Notes under the pieces: generated by a model
What the model saw: only the letters and a program-made list of their open reading frames with translations
Database searches by the model: none
Told to the model about the DNA's origin: nothing
Shown: piece after piece, positions 25,244 to 34,360 of the stretch
How the letters are laid out: each line of letters starts with the position of its first letter
Position numbering within the stretch: position 1 is the first letter of the stretch
Made by a program: the position numbers and the translations under genes
Origin: Paenibacillus_T sp033239625
Lineage (GTDB): Bacteria > Bacillota > Bacilli > Paenibacillales > Paenibacillaceae
Direction of reading: 5' to 3'
Length of the DNA: 64,000 bases
Assembly: GCF_033239625.1 (NCBI RefSeq)
Contig: NZ_BTCK01000010.1
Coordinates: 62,001-126,000, forward strand

Positions 25244-26098
25244 ATGAAAAGCAAAGTTCTAATCAGCCGTTTCGCTCTCTCCACTTTCCTGCTGTCCGCT
25301 GTTGCTTTCCCTTCGGTGACTAACGCAGACGGTGCAAACACGACCAGCAGCACAACCGCCGAAGCCCCTAGGCTCATTGCCGTCTCCGAACTCAAGTCAG
25401 CACCCGTTTCAGGGAAAGAGCTTAGCGTCACGACAGCAGCAACTGAAGGCACTGTGAAGATAACAACAACATCCAAATCTGCACAGGCCGCTCCTGTCAT
25501 CACAAGCTTCACTTCACCGGTCGAGCTTGCCGAGAAGTATGCACCCGATACGGTGGAAGAGTGGAAGTCAACGTTAACGCAGTATGATAAATTGGTACAG
25601 AAGCATTCTCCAGCTGCCACGCTCACAGCCAATGAAGCTGTTGAAGCTATTGAAACGGTCTCCACCGTTCCTGCACCTGTTGCATCTGATGCCAAATTAA
25701 TCGAGACTGTAGAGGTAATCAAATCGACGAAGAAAGGTTCAGCAGCCGAAACCGCTAAAGCCGTTAAGATTTCGGAAGAAGTTAAAGCGACCAAGTCCGC
25801 CCCTGCGCCAACCCTTCAGCCTGTCAGCATTGCAATCATAGATAAGGAAGATGCCAGCTTTACGCTCAACCGCATCGAAGCCGTTGAAGCGCAGCCAGCA
25901 GTTGAGACGCTCATTGCTCAAGAAGCCGGCACCGTAACGGTTCAGACCTATGACCCCGACCTGACATTCATCAAAGCGGAGATCGCACTTGCCAAGGCCG
26001 CTGAGAGCAAGGACGCTCAATCGATCAAGAACGCACTCAAACAACTGATGGAGCAATACAAAATCCAGATCGCCGAGCTTGAACAAGCGAGCGAATAA
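25244..26098 (+). CDS. Secreted Ala/Thr/Lys/Val-rich protein of unknown function
   Basis: A 284-residue protein with a clear signal peptide (MKSKVLISRFALSTFLLSAV, cut near residue 28 after FPSVTNA). The mature part is dominated by Ala, Thr, Val, Ser, Lys and Glu with repeated short segments such as EAVEAIETV and KLIETVEVI, and ends in a helical stretch (IKAEIALAKAAESKD onward). No known domain is visible. GGAG at 25228-25231 supports the ATG at 25244 over an earlier one. It faces the kinase-regulator pair, whose extracytoplasmic linker has the same composition, so it may be a target or a signal partner. It ends at a strong terminator. Confidence 0.75.
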   Translation: MKSKVLISRFALSTFLLSAVAFPSVTNADGANTTSSTTAEAPRLIAVSELKSAPVSGKELSVTTAATEGTVKITTTSKSAQAAPVITSFTSPVELAEKYAPDTVEEWKSTLTQYDKLVQKHSPAATLTANEAVEAIETVSTVPAPVASDAKLIETVEVIKSTKKGSAAETAKAVKISEEVKATKSAPAPTLQPVSIAIIDKEDASFTLNRIEAVEAQPAVETLIAQEAGTVTVQTYDPDLTFIKAEIALAKAAESKDAQSIKNALKQLMEQYKIQIAELEQASE

Positions 26099-26109
26099 CC
26101 GGAATGAAG

Positions 26110-26142
26110 AAGGGCTGCACCTCATCCTAGAGGGCAGCCCTT
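26110..26142 (+). terminator. Rho-independent terminator after the secreted protein gene
   Basis: Perfect 9-bp stem AAGGGCTGC with GCAGCCCTT, 15-base loop, followed by ACTTGTTC. Confidence 0.7.
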
Positions 26143-26230
26143 ACTTGTTCATCGAAACATCGTACGGGGCTCCAATTTTGCACCATCCACGTGGTTCTCT
26201 TCGATTTGTTCTCCACCTAACACAAAAAAC

Positions 26231-26248
26231 GGACGCCTCTCGGCGCCC
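26231..26248 (-). terminator. Rho-independent terminator of the HtrA gene
   Basis: On the minus strand GGGCGCC pairs with GGCGTCC (one mismatch) with a GAGA loop, followed by GTTTTTTG. It starts 12 bases after the stop. Confidence 0.75.
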
Positions 26249-26259
26249 GCCCCTCTAGA

Positions 26260-27651
26260 TTACTCGTCGTCCTTACTCTTCTCCGACAACTGCAGCTTTG
26301 CCGTCTGCTTCTCGCCGTCGCGATAGTACGTAATTTCGATCGAATCCCCGATCTTCTTATGTTCATAAAGATATTTGCGGAGCTCCATCGTGCTGCCGAT
26401 CGGCGTCTTATCGAGCTTCACGATCAGGTCATTGAACTGCAGACCCGCTTCCTGCGATGGACCAACCGCCTCGAGAACGATAACGCCATCCTCTACTTCA
26501 TCCGGAATGATAATGCCTGTGCCGTCCACAACATCATCCGCCGAATTGCCTTCCGCAACTTCGCCAGCGCCCTGCTGAGGCTCTACTGCATTGCCATCTA
26601 CGCCCGAATTCGGAACATCCAAGCTGTCCTTCGGCTTCGTAAGCGCCTGCTGCGCGAGATACTGATCCAGATCCAGCGTGTACACGCCGAGATAAGGGCG
26701 TTTCACAACGCCGTATTTGATCAGGCTGTCGATAATCGGTTTGGCATTGTCGATCGGAATAGCGAAGCCGACGCCTTCAACGCCCAGGTCCGCAATCTTC
26801 ATACTGTTAATGCCGATCACGTGACCATCCAGATCGATTAGCGGTCCGCCGCTGTTGCCTTGGTTAATCGACGTATCGACCTGAATGAACTCCTGCTCCC
26901 AGTCATAGTTGCCGTCCTGGTTAAGCGACACCGGAATGACCCGCGTCGTCTTGCTGATGATGCCCATCGACAGTGAGTCGTCCAGTCCGAGCGGGCTGCC
27001 GATTGCCATTACCCATTCGCCGTTGCGCAGCTTGCTCGATTGACCGAACTCGGCTACATCGCCAATGCCCTTGTCATCGATCTGGAGCACGGCAAGGTCC
27101 GTAATCTGGTCGCCGCCGACAATGGTCGCCACGCGCGAAGTGCCGTCGATCATCGCAACCTGTACCCGTTCTGCACCTGCAATAACATGATAATTGGTTA
27201 CGATGAGCGCCTTGCCATCCTTCTTATCGAAAATAACGCCGGAACCAACGCCCGCTTGCTGCAGCTGATCATCGGTCATTTCCGTATCTTCGCCCGACTC
27301 GCCATCGAAGCTGCCTAACCCATACTGCTCATTTATAACACTGACGACCATGGGGCGAACCTTCGCCGCCGCCGTAATCGTCTTCTCGTAAGGATCTGCC
27401 GTCTGTGTCGCCGTCACAGCTGATGATGCTGTCGCTTCTCTTTCTGAGCTGTCGCCTCCGTGATAGAACAGCGTGCCGAATAAGAGCACCGCTGCCGCTG
27501 CGCTAACCGTTGACGATAGCACAGCCACCCGCATGTTCGACCAATTGGACCTGCTCCGCAGCACCTTCGACTGCTTCGGATCCTCTTGAATCCAGCGGTT
27601 TTTCCGCCGGGATACCCGGCTCGAATAGAAATCGTCGTCGAACAAGCTCAT
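26260..27651 (-). CDS. htrA: HtrA-like membrane-anchored serine protease
   Basis: A 463-residue trypsin-like protease. Cytoplasmic N-terminus, one membrane helix about 42-60, protease domain about 90-315 with His in IVTNYHVIAG, Asp in DQITDLAVLQID and Ser in DTSINQGNSGGPL, then a PDZ domain. The PDZ is interrupted by an acidic, Gly- and Asn-rich insert of roughly 50 residues (around PNSGVDGNAVEPQQGAGEVA). HtrA proteases degrade or refold damaged exported proteins. The ATG at 27649-27651 has AGGAGAG. Place next to walJ is the conserved location of Bacillus HtrC/YyxA. Confidence 0.93.
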   Translation of the reverse strand: MSLFDDDFYSSRVSRRKNRWIQEDPKQSKVLRSRSNWSNMRVAVLSSTVSAAAAVLLFGTLFYHGGDSSEREATASSAVTATQTADPYEKTITAAAKVRPMVVSVINEQYGLGSFDGESGEDTEMTDDQLQQAGVGSGVIFDKKDGKALIVTNYHVIAGAERVQVAMIDGTSRVATIVGGDQITDLAVLQIDDKGIGDVAEFGQSSKLRNGEWVMAIGSPLGLDDSLSMGIISKTTRVIPVSLNQDGNYDWEQEFIQVDTSINQGNSGGPLIDLDGHVIGINSMKIADLGVEGVGFAIPIDNAKPIIDSLIKYGVVKRPYLGVYTLDLDQYLAQQALTKPKDSLDVPNSGVDGNAVEPQQGAGEVAEGNSADDVVDGTGIIIPDEVEDGVIVLEAVGPSQEAGLQFNDLIVKLDKTPIGSTMELRKYLYEHKKIGDSIEITYYRDGEKQTAKLQLSEKSKDDE

Positions 27652-27708
27652 ATCTATCTCTCCTCTCAATACACCGCAGCGCATTAAGACAAATTTCATT
27701 ATAATGGT

Positions 27709-27980
27709 TGTTCAAAAAGTCCGCTTTTGATCACGAAGTGATTCGGGAAGCATATTCGGCGTCGAAGCTTGCGTTCACCTTCGGAGTCCGGAGATTATGC
27801 TTCCGATGCAGGTTTCCGCTGGAAACCTTGTATCATGTAGGTTTGGCCTACACTCCGTTCCTCTTGAAGTTATTTGCGATACTTCGAATGACCATCCTGC
27901 GAGCAAATAACTGCTTCGTAAGCATAAGCTATTCAGGTTCTCGCAATCTTCTCGGTGCTGAAAACCGAACTTTTTGAACA
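27709..27980. repeat. 272-bp MITE-like element with inverted ends
   Basis: The ends are TGTTCAAAAAGT (27709-27720) and its exact inverse ACTTTTTGAACA (27969-27980); allowing two mismatches the inverted repeat extends to 20 bp (next bases YCGSTTTT). The interior has no gene and includes several smaller internal repeats. It fills the space between htrA and the small gene at 28070. Size, ends and lack of coding fit a non-autonomous transposable or structured intergenic repeat; I see no clear target-site duplication. Confidence 0.65.
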
Positions 27981-28069
27981 TATACTTATAGGAATATTTT
28001 CGGTAATTGCGACTACAATAATAATAGATTGCAAGACGAAATGATAGAGATGAAGGAGTGAAATCTCGT

Positions 28070-28291
28070 ATGACTAAGAAATCATCTCCCGCTTGGGACT
28101 TTGTTCAGCTTAATGCCGCTGTAGCCGATCTTAGACGCGACCAATATCGCATCCTATTAACCGTTGGCGTCCTGCTAGATGTACTAGTCGAGCGAGGGCT
28201 AATTACCCGTGAAGAGCTTGAGAATCGCACCTCTTTGCTCGATGACGAGCTGGAGACGCTTATCGACGCTTCACTTCGTCCCATGGGGTAG
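28070..28291 (+). CDS. Small hypothetical protein (73 residues)
   Basis: Starts at ATG 28070 with GAAGGAGTG eight bases upstream, one of the better binding sites in the window. The protein has an N-terminal polar stretch, a helix VADLRRDQYRILLTVGVLLD and a second helix LITREELENRTSLLDDELET; it is soluble and probably a helical hairpin. I do not recognise a family. Its last 32 bases overlap the 3' end of walJ on the opposite strand. Confidence 0.7.
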   Translation: MTKKSSPAWDFVQLNAAVADLRRDQYRILLTVGVLLDVLVERGLITREELENRTSLLDDELETLIDASLRPMG

Positions 28292-29066
28292 CACGGTCAT
28301 AGTACGTTTCGCGCAATGGGTCCTCATCTCTTTTAAAGAATATGCCGTTGTTCTCAAAAATACCATTGATCGTAAGCTTTGCCAGCTCCATAACATTATG
28401 ATCGAGACTAAGATGCGCCAGATAGACGCGCTTCGTCCGATCCGTCATCAGCTCGCAGAGCGCTTCGCCCGCCGCAACGTTGGACAAGTGCCCGACATCG
28501 CTTAGAATGCGACGCTTGATGTTCCATGGATAACGTCCCATTCGGAGCATCTCCGTATCATGATTCGATTCCAGCACAAGCACGTCCGAATCGATAATCG
28601 CCTGTCTCACCTTATCGCTCACATAACCAAGGTCTGTTGCTAGACTCAACTTATACCCATCCTCGGCAAAACAATATCCGACCGGTTCAGCCGCATCATG
28701 CGAGATCGGATAGGACGTCACCCGCATATTGCCGAAGGAAACCGTCTCGCCGGATTCCATAATCGTCCGCTTCTCCGGCGCGATCGTACCGACATGCTTC
28801 TCCATCGCTTCCCAAGTCGCTGCGTTAGCGAAGATCGGAAGATTGTATTTGCGCGCTACGGCGCCAAGTCCCTTGATATGATCGGAATGTTCATGCGTCA
28901 CGAACAGGGCATCAATGCTATGGCCTGACACCCCGCGCTCCGCCAGCAGCTGGTCGATCCGCTTCGCGCTCAATCCCGCGTCGACGAGCACCGTATGCTC
29001 ATCGTTCTGGATGACAGTCGCATTGCCGGTCGACCCGCTGGATAACACCGTAAATCGAAATCCCAT
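28260..29066 (-). CDS. walJ: WalJ (YycJ) metallo-beta-lactamase-fold protein
   Basis: A 268-residue cytoplasmic metallo-hydrolase, probably a 5'-3' exonuclease. The metal-binding HxHxDH motif is THEHSDHIKG near residue 63; further ligands are in YPISHDAAEP, LATDLGY and the C-terminal LAHLSLDHN. In B. subtilis YycJ links DNA metabolism and cell division to the walRK operon. The start at 29066 matches the family (MGFRFTVLSSGSTGNA), though the preceding AAGAGA is weak. It is 120 bases from yycI and probably belongs to the walR operon. Confidence 0.93.
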   Translation of the reverse strand: MGFRFTVLSSGSTGNATVIQNDEHTVLVDAGLSAKRIDQLLAERGVSGHSIDALFVTHEHSDHIKGLGAVARKYNLPIFANAATWEAMEKHVGTIAPEKRTIMESGETVSFGNMRVTSYPISHDAAEPVGYCFAEDGYKLSLATDLGYVSDKVRQAIIDSDVLVLESNHDTEMLRMGRYPWNIKRRILSDVGHLSNVAAGEALCELMTDRTKRVYLAHLSLDHNVMELAKLTINGIFENNGIFFKRDEDPLRETYYDRATPWDEVKRR

Positions 29067-29186
29067 AACGTCTCTTACGTCCCTTCTCCCACGTTCCCCT
29101 AACAACCTAACCTTACTCTCAGCTGGCCATAATGGCCACGCCCAATTGCTTCCTTAGTTGGTGTAACCCACTAGCATTCCCCAATG

Positions 29187-29945
29187 CTAATGTTCAGCTG
29201 CTGCATCCTCGGCCTTCTCCTGCACAACCTCGGCACTGATCGCATGGACATAGAACGGCTTGCCGTTCTCCAGCAGCACACGCCAGGACGGCGCCGCATA
29301 CTGGGTCTCCGAGTTGAACAGCTGGCCATGATAGCCGAGCGATATTTCTTTAATAACCGAGCCTTCCTCGAGATACTTATCCACGAGCGGCACGATCGCC
29401 TTCGAAGCCGGAAGCACTTCATGCGCCTCCGACCCATCGGCATCAACCAGCTCGACCTGCGTCTGACGATAGGCTGTAATTTTCTGATTCTGATTGCTAT
29501 AGAACAGCTCAAGCTTCACATCGAACATCGGCCGTCCGCCCGCCATCCGGTAGAGGACGAAGACGTTGTCCGTACTAGCCAGCTGGTCGTACTGATATTC
29601 CGCCAGATCAGGAATGACGCCGCCCAGCTGAGCAAGCAGTTCCTTCTCGTCGAAAATAATCCGGCTGTCCACCGGCTTGTCCAGCTTGACCTCTTCCGCT
29701 AAGCCCGTGCTTTTGAACCGATAGGTCAAATCACGCATCTCCGGCGTTTCCGACGGAATGCTCGCGGATGTCGCGAGCCCAATGCCCCGCTCCTTCATCA
29801 TTCGGAGCGTGTCCGCGTCCAGATCGCCCAGCTTCTGGCCTGTATTCAACCGTTCACTAACGTTCTCCCACAGCTGATAGCCGAGTACGACATTCAGTAA
29901 GAGAAAAGCCAGTATGAGCACGCTCTTCGCGCGGCTCCAATCCAT
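29187..29945 (-). CDS. walI: WalI (YycI), WalK modulator
   Basis: A 252-residue protein with one N-terminal membrane helix (about 8-28, AKSVLILAFLLLNVVLG) and an extracytoplasmic domain. The opening MDWSRAKSVLILAFL is diagnostic. YycI and YycH form a membrane complex that restrains or, in Staphylococcus, promotes WalK activity. It is the penultimate gene of the walRKHIJ operon. Confidence 0.93.
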   Translation of the reverse strand: MDWSRAKSVLILAFLLLNVVLGYQLWENVSERLNTGQKLGDLDADTLRMMKERGIGLATSASIPSETPEMRDLTYRFKSTGLAEEVKLDKPVDSRIIFDEKELLAQLGGVIPDLAEYQYDQLASTDNVFVLYRMAGGRPMFDVKLELFYSNQNQKITAYRQTQVELVDADGSEAHEVLPASKAIVPLVDKYLEEGSVIKEISLGYHGQLFNSETQYAAPSWRVLLENGKPFYVHAISAEVVQEKAEDAAAEH

Positions 29946-30046
29946 GCGCAGTCACCTCCGACTTGAGAAGCGCCCATTGCTGATGATCAAACCTTCCGCC
30001 TTAAGTTCAACGTCCGTTTAACGTTAGGCAGCATGGATTGGCCTCC

Positions 30047-31534
30047 TTAAGGCGTCTCCACCGCTGCCGTCTTGTCCTCCAGATCGGACAAGCCGCTCAC
30101 CGACGTATTCGAGCGGCCGCTGCCGCCCGTCACGCCGGCTCCGCTATTCCCTTTGTCCGTGCTTGCGGTTGTATTCTTCTGTTGTTGTTCCAGCTGCCAT
30201 TGGTGACGTTCAGCCACACCATCATAACCGGCCGGCTGTGCGCTCATAACGATACGTTGTGTGCCGTCGGCATAACGAGCTGCCCAGACAGGTTCAAGCG
30301 ATAGACTCTGCCCGTCCGACGATGGGTTGACTCGTACGGCAGGGTACACGGATCGAATCTCGCTTCTGCGGTCCATCGCCTGCAGCGTCGACCTTAGAAG
30401 CTCTCCGCCTGGCAGCCAGCGCGTCGTCTTCAGCTGCGCAACGCTGTCCAGCGTCATAAGCGAACGCTCATACTCCATTACAATTCCCTGCTGAAGCAGC
30501 AACTGCATATAGCCGAATTTGTACAACTCGTCCGATACGATCGGATAGGCCCCATAATACTGTTGGAACAATACCATCCGCCCATCATCGCCAGCCGTAT
30601 CCGTTGTCGAGTTCACTGGCACATACCGATGCATGCCGTCCCAGCCGCCATGCTCATTAATAAATTGCAGCGAAGCGAGTACGTTCTCCGTTGTATCATT
30701 CTGCGTTGTCTGCGGAGCGGCCGGGTTCGTATAGCTCGCCCATTTGCCATTCTGCTCAATCTGCAGACCACGCTTGCCATCCGTAAAGATCAATGCGCCA
30801 TTCAAGTTCTCCAGCGTCCTCGTCGTACCTGGATCAGCGAACAGGCTGCGCTGCATTTGCTCCGCCGTGTACGTTTTGTAGCCGACGACTGCCTCGACCG
30901 CCTCGATCGATATCTCCGGCAAATAAATATCGCCATCCGGCTTATACGATGTCCCGTACTGACCGAATCCGATATATTCCTCCACATCGCGCGCCGTAAT
31001 ATCGGTACGGGATGCTTCATAGACGGTACGGCCGTCGGAGCTGATCAAGAACGCGTGAACCAATTCGGTATCCTCGTCCATGTAGATCCAGATCCGATCG
31101 ATTCGATCCGCCGTGAACAGCAGGTCGCCCTCCAGCTTCATCAGCTTGCCGAGCAGCGCTACCGGGACACCGTCGAATCGGAGCTCGACGCCCTTCTTCT
31201 TGTCGCGGATCTGATTCCAGTCATAGCTCGACTTCGCATAACGCGTGAAGCTCTTGAAACCGACCGCTTGAATCTTGCGGAACACGAGATCATAGAAGTT
31301 CGTCGGCGGGTACAGCACCGTATGCTGGGACTGCCCCATATGAAGCACGATCGACTCGGGAAAAATAACGTTCTCGATCTGCTCCACCGGCCCCATCTGC
31401 TCCGTATTCACGTAATCGATGCCGGTGCGGACTCTCGCTGCGAGACCCGGCATGCTGTAAGCGAGCCAGTAGCTCTGCAGCAGACTAAGCACAATGAGCA
31501 CGCTCAGAATAACCGTCTTCAGCTTCTCGATCAT
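30047..31534 (-). CDS. walH: WalH (YycH), WalK modulator
   Basis: A 495-residue protein with one N-terminal membrane helix (about 7-27, TVILSVLIVLSLLQSYWLAY) and a large extracytoplasmic part of two beta-rich domains. The opening with SLLQSYWLAY and the segment around QMGPVEQIENVIFPE are typical of YycH. The C-terminal 50 residues are a Gln-, Ser- and Thr-rich tail. The start overlaps the walK stop by 4 bases, so translation is coupled. It acts together with YycI on WalK. Confidence 0.93.
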   Translation of the reverse strand: MIEKLKTVILSVLIVLSLLQSYWLAYSMPGLAARVRTGIDYVNTEQMGPVEQIENVIFPESIVLHMGQSQHTVLYPPTNFYDLVFRKIQAVGFKSFTRYAKSSYDWNQIRDKKKGVELRFDGVPVALLGKLMKLEGDLLFTADRIDRIWIYMDEDTELVHAFLISSDGRTVYEASRTDITARDVEEYIGFGQYGTSYKPDGDIYLPEISIEAVEAVVGYKTYTAEQMQRSLFADPGTTRTLENLNGALIFTDGKRGLQIEQNGKWASYTNPAAPQTTQNDTTENVLASLQFINEHGGWDGMHRYVPVNSTTDTAGDDGRMVLFQQYYGAYPIVSDELYKFGYMQLLLQQGIVMEYERSLMTLDSVAQLKTTRWLPGGELLRSTLQAMDRRSEIRSVYPAVRVNPSSDGQSLSLEPVWAARYADGTQRIVMSAQPAGYDGVAERHQWQLEQQQKNTTASTDKGNSGAGVTGGSGRSNTSVSGLSDLEDKTAAVETP

Positions 31535-33360
31535 GACGATTCGCCTCCTTCCCGGATGTCAGGCGTCGGCAGCGTGAACGTTACCGTCGTTCCTACATTC
31601 AGTTCGGAGTCGAGCGAGATACTCCCGCCGTGGGCACGGACGATTTCCCGGGCAATAGAAAGTCCTAGTCCGGTACCGCCCATATTGCGCGAACGCGCCT
31701 TATCGACCCGATAGAACCGATCGAAGATGCGTCCCATGTCCTTCTTCGGAATACCTATGCCGGCGTCCTTGACGCTGATGGACACCGAATGTGCATCCGG
31801 CCTGCGAACGCTCAGCACAATGCTGCCGCCGCCCTGCGTATATTTGATTGCATTGGATAGCAGATTATCAAGTACTTGGTCGATGCCGTCGCGATCGAGC
31901 CAGACGTACCCAACGCCGTCCTCGATGCGCACCTCGGATTGAATCTCTTTCTGATTCATCTGGAAAGCAAATCGGTCCGCCGCTTCCTCGAGCAGATCAG
32001 GCAAATTCGTCGCACTCCGCCGCAGCGGCGCCTGATTCGAATCGAATCGCGACAGATGCAGCAGATCGGTCACGAGACGAATCATCCGTTCCGTCTCGTT
32101 GCGAATAACGTTAACGAAACGATCCGCCAGCTGGCGCTCGTCAAGCGCGCCTTCGTCCAGCGCCTCGGCATAACTCTTGATTGTCGTCAGCGGCGTGCGC
32201 AGCTCATGCGATACGTTCGCGACGAACTCGCGGCGTGACTGCTCCAGCTTCTCCTGCTCGGTTACATCCTCAAGAATGACGATCGTACTCGTTGTTCCCT
32301 TATCGCGGCGATGTACAGGCGTGAACGTTACACGCAGCAGCCATTCGCCATCCTCGCTCTCTTGATGCAGCAAGCGCGAACCGCCGCTCTTCTGCAGCTC
32401 GATCATATCGTCATGCGATAGGCCAAGAAGCTTCGTCAGCGGCTCGCCTTCGCACTCCGCTACTTCCAGCAGCTCAAGCGCGCGACGGTTAGAGACGATG
32501 ACATGACCGCTCTGGTCGGCAGCCACGACACCGTCACTCATATTCGCAAGGACAGACGCGAGCTTGTCCCGCTCCTCTTCGTTGACCGACAGCGCTTCGC
32601 GCAGTCGATCCGTCATATCGTTGAACGCTTCGCTCAATCGGCCGATCTCGTCGTCGCCGAGCACCTTTACTTGCTGATCGAACCGACCCTCAGCAATGGC
32701 TGCGGCGGACCGCGTCAGCGTCTTGATCGGGCTCGTAATCGTGTGCGCCAGCAGAACGCCGAGCACGCCTGTCAGACCAAGCGCGAGCAGCGTACCGGTA
32801 ACGAAGATCCGGTTGACGCGATCCATCGTGTTGTACAGATCGTTCATCGACGCCACAATATAGACAGCGCCGATGACTCGCCCGCCTTCATAGATGACCG
32901 GTTGGGCGATAATTTTCTTCCGAACATTATCTTCATCGATAATTTCTTCTTCGTTATCGCGAATCGACTGCAGCGCGCGCGTAACCGCCAGTGACGTGTT
33001 CTTCTTGCCTACGTACGACTGATGCGACGCTACCGAAGTCGCGAGAACTTTGCCGCTGCTGTCGAGCACTTGAATCTCTGCTTCGCTAATGGAGAACAGG
33101 TTGCGCACCAGGTTGCTCAGCTCCGCTGTATCCGAAGTCTTCTCATCCCGGCTTACTCCCTTGCCTGATAGGGTCGGCACCGCCATCTCGGACAGCAGGT
33201 TGGCCTGATCCTTCAGGTTGCTTGTGAAGCTCTCGGTCAGCGAGTTCTTGACCGTACTAATGAAATAGACACCTATGAGCTGCATCGCAATAAGAATGAG
33301 CAGCACATAGATAATAATCAGCTTAACTTGAACGGTACGGAACAGCCGAATCCCGTTCAT
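31531..33360 (-). CDS. walK: WalK (YycG) essential sensor histidine kinase
   Basis: A 609-residue kinase. Membrane helices about 13-33 and 183-203 flank an extracytoplasmic PAS-like domain, then HAMP (ITSPIKTLTRSAAAIAEGRF), an intracellular PAS (ANMSDGVVAADQSG, then NRRALELLEV), HisKA with His in FVANVSHELRTPLTTIKSYA and HATPase with NLLSNAIKYTQ, DAGIGIPKKDM and GGTGLGLSI. WalK monitors peptidoglycan hydrolysis and phosphorylates WalR. Overlaps walR and yycH by 4 bases each. Confidence 0.97.
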   Translation of the reverse strand: MNGIRLFRTVQVKLIIIYVLLILIAMQLIGVYFISTVKNSLTESFTSNLKDQANLLSEMAVPTLSGKGVSRDEKTSDTAELSNLVRNLFSISEAEIQVLDSSGKVLATSVASHQSYVGKKNTSLAVTRALQSIRDNEEEIIDEDNVRKKIIAQPVIYEGGRVIGAVYIVASMNDLYNTMDRVNRIFVTGTLLALGLTGVLGVLLAHTITSPIKTLTRSAAAIAEGRFDQQVKVLGDDEIGRLSEAFNDMTDRLREALSVNEEERDKLASVLANMSDGVVAADQSGHVIVSNRRALELLEVAECEGEPLTKLLGLSHDDMIELQKSGGSRLLHQESEDGEWLLRVTFTPVHRRDKGTTSTIVILEDVTEQEKLEQSRREFVANVSHELRTPLTTIKSYAEALDEGALDERQLADRFVNVIRNETERMIRLVTDLLHLSRFDSNQAPLRRSATNLPDLLEEAADRFAFQMNQKEIQSEVRIEDGVGYVWLDRDGIDQVLDNLLSNAIKYTQGGGSIVLSVRRPDAHSVSISVKDAGIGIPKKDMGRIFDRFYRVDKARSRNMGGTGLGLSIAREIVRAHGGSISLDSELNVGTTVTFTLPTPDIREGGESS

Positions 33361-34133
33361 GCAAACCCGAAGCCGCCTGATTTGGGGTTGCGCATCAGGT
33401 AGCCAAGACCGCGCCGCGTCAGAATGTACTCCGGTCGGCTCGGATCGTCTTCGATTTTCTCTCTAATACGACGTACGGTCACATCGACTGTGCGCACATC
33501 GCCGAAATATTCAAATCCCCATACCGCCTGCAGCAGGTGCTCGCGTGTCATCACCTTGCCGCTGTTGCGTGCCAAGTAATAGACAAGCTCGTACTCCCGA
33601 TGCGTGAGGTCGAGTGGTTCGTTATCTTTATAGATGACATACATGTCGGTATCAATGAACAAGTTAAAAATCGTCAGACCATTCTTGCTCTGCTCCGCTT
33701 CGGCGGCCCCATTCGCAACAGCCGCGTCAGCAGCAGCCGTCTGCGCTTCTGCCACAGCTTCGCTTGCTTTCTTCTGCCTGCGCAAATGTGCTTTCACCCG
33801 TGCCAGCAGCTCCCGCGTGCTGAACGGCTTCGTCACATAATCGTCTGCGCCAAGCTCCAGGCCCAGCACTTTGTCGAGCTCCGTATCCTTCGCCGTCAGC
33901 ATAATGATTGGCAGCTGAAGGTTCGCTCTTACTTCGCGGCATACATCCATGCCATCCTTCACTGGCAGCATCAAATCGAGCAGCATTAGATCCGGACGCT
34001 CCTCATAAGCGAGACGTACCGCCTCGCCGCCGTCGAAAGCACAGATGACCTCGTAGCCTTCCTTCTCGAGGTTGAATTTCAAGATGTCAGCAATCGGCTG
34101 TTCATCGTCAACTACTAATATTTTGCCGTGCAT
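33357..34133 (-). CDS. walR: WalR (YycF) essential response regulator
   Basis: A 258-residue OmpR-family regulator of autolysin and cell-wall genes. Receiver with Asp9/Asp10, phosphorylated Asp53 and Lys in DDYVTKPFSTREL (the Thr modified by PrkC in Bacillus is present). Winged helix with EYELVYYLARNSGKVMTREH and VDVTVRRIREKI. Between the domains is an Ala-rich linker (about residues 122-153, EAVAEAQTAAADAAVANG), which makes the protein about 23 residues longer than the Bacillus one. First gene of the operon; GGTGAAG precedes the ATG. Confidence 0.96.
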   Translation of the reverse strand: MHGKILVVDDEQPIADILKFNLEKEGYEVICAFDGGEAVRLAYEERPDLMLLDLMLPVKDGMDVCREVRANLQLPIIMLTAKDTELDKVLGLELGADDYVTKPFSTRELLARVKAHLRRQKKASEAVAEAQTAAADAAVANGAAEAEQSKNGLTIFNLFIDTDMYVIYKDNEPLDLTHREYELVYYLARNSGKVMTREHLLQAVWGFEYFGDVRTVDVTVRRIREKIEDDPSRPEYILTRRGLGYLMRNPKSGGFGFA

Positions 34134-34360
34134 GGCTTCACCGCCCGCCCGTAATAGTTTCTCATACGTCTAACAGTTCCATTTTACCATACCCGCCCTT
34201 GCAGTCCCAATGAAAACTCTTTCATGATCGGAGAAACAATTGGATGGCGATTCTAATCTAGATTTAACATTCGTTTCATACTCTGTTGAACATTGTGCTC
34301 TACAATGAACACAGTCAAACAAATGATCTAACCCATTGAAAGCGAGAGTGACCTTTCCTC

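Noticed and set aside
30563..31714. Long plus-strand frame of 383 codons opposite walH and walK
   Set aside because: Shadow of well-supported minus-strand genes; Arg/His/Leu-rich composition typical of antisense frames.
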